Shown here piece by piece: positions 61,029 to 64,000 of a stretch of DNA of 64,000 nt. The DNA is from Pilaira anomala (taxonomy: Eukaryota; Mucoromycota; Mucoromycetes; Mucorales; Mucoraceae), in assembly GCA_025716855.1 (NCBI GenBank), contig JAIXMQ010000009.1:340001-404000 (forward strand), given 5' to 3'. The position numbers and the translations under genes were made by a program. Under the pieces are notes generated by a model. It ran no database searches. It was not told where the DNA came from and worked only from the letters and a program-made list of their open reading frames with translations. Position 1 is the first letter of the stretch. Every line of letters starts with the position of its first letter.

Positions 61029-64000
61029 TTAAGCAACAGACTTTTGTGCTAATGTAATTTTATCACCAAGACTCAAAGCGATACCTTGTGTTTTGGAACG
61101 AATACGGATATGACCTGTGATAGGACCATCACCATTCTTTTCAATACTCAAGTTTGCTAGTGCATCTTCACCAAAGATACTTCTAGCGTACATGTTGGCT
61201 GATAAGAAACCACAATCACCTTCAAGTTGTTTCTTGGGTGTTAAACAACTCATATTTGTAGAATCCATGATGTGTTGCAAGTAGCCTCTCAAATCACTAT
61301 AATTGTAACAATTTTTAGATTACGATATACATCTCTAAATATATATACATAAAAAAAAGTTACTTACCCAACATTGGTGTTGACGTTAACCTTGTTTTCC
61401 CATTCAAATTCAGTCCACATAGAACGGAATTGGGTTTCATTACAATAAGCAGGATTGATATAATCCATAATATCAATATGAATATCGTTCAATACAACAC
61501 AGTTTTCAGTAGAGCCATGAGAATCATAAACAATATTACCAAAAATAACACCAGTTTCGGTTGAGGAAACCTTGATAGGAGCCTTGACTGTCAAGAAAGA
61601 ATGAGGTGCCAAGTTATGAGTAGTAGGACGATCTACAAGTTTGAGATCGCCTAAAGTAGCAAATTCAACAGTCAAATTTTGCAAAGTTTCGTTCGTTTGA
61701 TTGACAATTAAAACATCCATAAGAATATCATATTGGTGAACATTAACAACTGCTTCAGCGTATACTTTATCAGAGAAACCAGTCAATTGAACAATACGGT
61801 TTAACTTGGACATCAAGTCATCCTTATCATCCAATGTACCAGTAGCGCGAGATAAATCTTGGTCGTATTCATCGGCACTTCCACCGGATTTCTTAGAGAA
61901 TTGACGGAAAACGATAGCATCATCTACTTGTACTTTAACACTTGCTTCACTTTCTGCCTTTGCATCAGCTAATCTCTTATCTTCTGCTTGAAGTTGTTTA
62001 GAATAAACTTCACGTGTATCGTGAAGATAGACAGTATCAATATCCTTATTACTACCAGTACCAACAACACGTAAATCTTGCATAATACGATCATATGAAT
62101 CTTCGTCAATTTCAAAAGCGACAAATTTAGATTGACCAATACGTAAAATACTAGTCATAATTAACATGGCTTCAGCCTTACGAGCGTTGGCAGCATTGGC
62201 ATCAGCAAGGGTGTTATAACGAAGTACTAATTTAGTAATGGCTGTAGAAAGTACGGTACCAAGGAAATAATCACCAGCAAGGATAAGAGATCTAAGTGGT
62301 GGTTTTTTAGCAGCCATTACAGCTTCTAATCTTGAGGTAGAAGCAGAAGAGGATTCGGTATAAGCACTTTCAGTAGCATATGTACCATCAGCAAGAATAC
62401 GACGAGGAGCAGCACCGCCAGAAGGAACAGGGTTTGATTTTTCAAGATTATTCTCATCATCATCAGCAGCCTCAGTAGCATCTAATAATTTCTGTTCTGA
62501 AGCTAATAATGGGATTTCACCTAAACCTTGACGAATTTGTTTCCAAGCATCATCAATTTCCTTGATGCTTTCACAGTATTCACCAATAATCCAAAGCGCT
62601 CCACGGAATACCTTTCCTGATTTCATATCGGCAAATGTTTCGAGTAATTTCTCTAAAATAGATTCTCTTAATCCAGGGAATTTCTCAACTACTTCGCGTA
62701 CAAAAGAAACAACATCAACGGCTGCTGGGTTATTGGAATCTCCCAAGAATTCCATAAGTACATGAACAACATTGGCTGCTACTTCTGAGAATTTAATAGC
62801 ACATGTATGAATAGATTGAATCAAAAGTTGACGATATTCAGTATTCTATATTAAAACAAATAAGTTAAAAATCAAGTTGATTTGCATAATACTATTTTTT
62901 TTTTAAAAAAAATACCTTTTCATATGCATCATCTTGAGTCTTTGATAATTCCTTTTTAAGGAAAAGTACAACTTCTTGAACATTTCTTGAGGAAACCATT
63001 TCTAAAGCGATACGAATAGCCTTACGACGAACATCAATGTCAGGGCTTTTTTTTTAAAAAAAAATCGAAACGTCAGCTTTCCTTTCTCTCTATCTCTTTC
63101 ATTCATTTTACTCGTTTCTATCTCTTAATTTACCTAGTCAAAACTTGAAGAATATCCATAACTAAATCATCCAAAACGCGGTCATGCTTGTTTCTAATTT
63201 CTTCAAGTCTATCGAGTACAATAAGTTTAACATTGTTATCAGATTCCTTAACAATAAGTTCGATATAACAAGAAGCGGCAGCTATTAATATGTTTTTTTT
63301 GTTAATCTTTTGCTTTGAAAATTATACTCCTTTTTTTTATATATATACCTTTGACAGCAGCGGGGCTAGTTGTCAAATACAAGAGAATAGCAGCAGCTTC
63401 ATATTTAACAGAATGTGATGCAGCAGCTAAAAGTTCTGATAAACAACGAATATAAGCAGCCTTTTTAAAAAAAAGGTTAATATGCATGTACTTTTAAACG
63501 TGTCGTTATAACATTTTTACCTTGTTGGTTGAGCTTATCTTTGAATCTTTACGAATCAATTCAATCACTGCTAACTGTAATAATTCGTCAAAGGTAGGAA
63601 CTGAGTCAATTACTTGTAAAAGATAATGAACAGCAAGTCCTTGATCAACATTACAAAGTACAGCAAAGGCATTACGTCTACAAGTCATGTCTGCTTCCTA
63701 TATATTTGTTGATTTCAATTAATATCACGAGTCCTGTTGTTTTAAATAAATATATCCAAACTTACAGTGAGCAAGAAGGATTGGACAACTTCAGGAGCGT
63801 CAGGGAAAAGATGGTCAAATGACTTGAAAATGGCACCAATGGCAAATACGGCGTTCTTTCTAACATAGGAATGACGATGCTCCTAGAAAAAAAAAAGAAA
63901 TAAATAAGTATATATAGAAAGAAATAGATAGGCGTATCAAAATTTACCAAACAAGCTCTGACTGAAGGTACAAGAGGTTCAAGAATTTCAGCCTCCTTTA
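61029..64000 (-). CDS. SEC26: Coatomer subunit beta (beta-COP), 5' end outside the window
   Basis: Eight exons are visible, in coding order: 64000-63948 (cut by the window edge), 63882-63766, 63697-63521, 63460-63349, 63281-63134, 63045-62916, 62845-61368 and 61296-61029. They give the C-terminal 826 residues of a protein usually about 950-970 long, so roughly 120-150 residues are missing. The N-terminal part is an adaptin-like helical repeat ([39 protein letters not shown]). The C-terminal part ([30 protein letters not shown]) is the beta-COP appendage-type region. Beta-COP is part of the COPI coat that returns proteins from Golgi to ER. Introns are 51-88 nt. Confidence 0.95.

Overview
The window looks like nuclear DNA of an early-diverging fungus, most likely a Mucoromycotina (Mucorales-type) mould. 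The evidence is strong AT richness, many very short introns (about 50-100 nt) with GT..AG ends, and a purely fungal gene set: a WOPR (Gti1/Pac2) regulator, Tup1, Pex22, an Itc1-like WAC/DDT/WHIM protein and a CP2 factor. There is also a soluble adenylyl-cyclase-like protein, a type found in early-diverging fungi but not in yeasts. The order-level guess is inference. Homopolymer runs of 10-66 nt and (TA)n tracts are everywhere, including inside introns. Exon structures were built by hand from splice signals, frame and family resemblance; every complete multi-exon model sums to a whole number of codons.

Layout, left to right. 1-3.0 kb: gene-free, with a compositionally different island at 1-960. 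3.0-8.9 kb: an 11-exon cyclase/STAND ATPase/helical-repeat protein. 9.9-16.1 kb: a compact minus-strand cluster (four-TM protein, nuclear Lys-rich protein, PEX22, a small single-pass membrane protein, an Hst3/4-type sirtuin), interrupted by a Tc1/mariner-like element only about 20 bp upstream of one start codon. 16.1-28 kb: an accessory region with a tandem family of three small intronless unknown proteins, then two abutting long inverted repeats (20.6-25.4 kb) sharing a nearly identical 1.5 kb core. 28.0-30.4 kb: a WOPR transcription factor with a long upstream region. 30.4-34.5 kb: mostly low-complexity DNA with a few unassigned islands.

34.5-64 kb is a dense housekeeping segment: homocysteine S-methyltransferase, SulP sulfate transporter, Itc1/Acf1-like remodeller subunit, hydroxyacid-oxoacid transhydrogenase, FMO-type monooxygenase, a four-exon tetraspanin converging on the FMO gene (26 bp apart), COX6A, TUP1, a CP2 factor, ATP2 (F1 beta) and the 3' part of the beta-COP gene running off the right edge.

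These genes do not form one pathway. Loose themes are sulfur metabolism (sulfate uptake next to homocysteine methylation), mitochondrial energy metabolism (HOT, COX6A, ATP2) and gene regulation (WOPR, Tup1, CP2, Itc1-like, sirtuin, cyclase). The most novel parts are the three-member small-protein family and the twin hairpin-forming repeats beside it.
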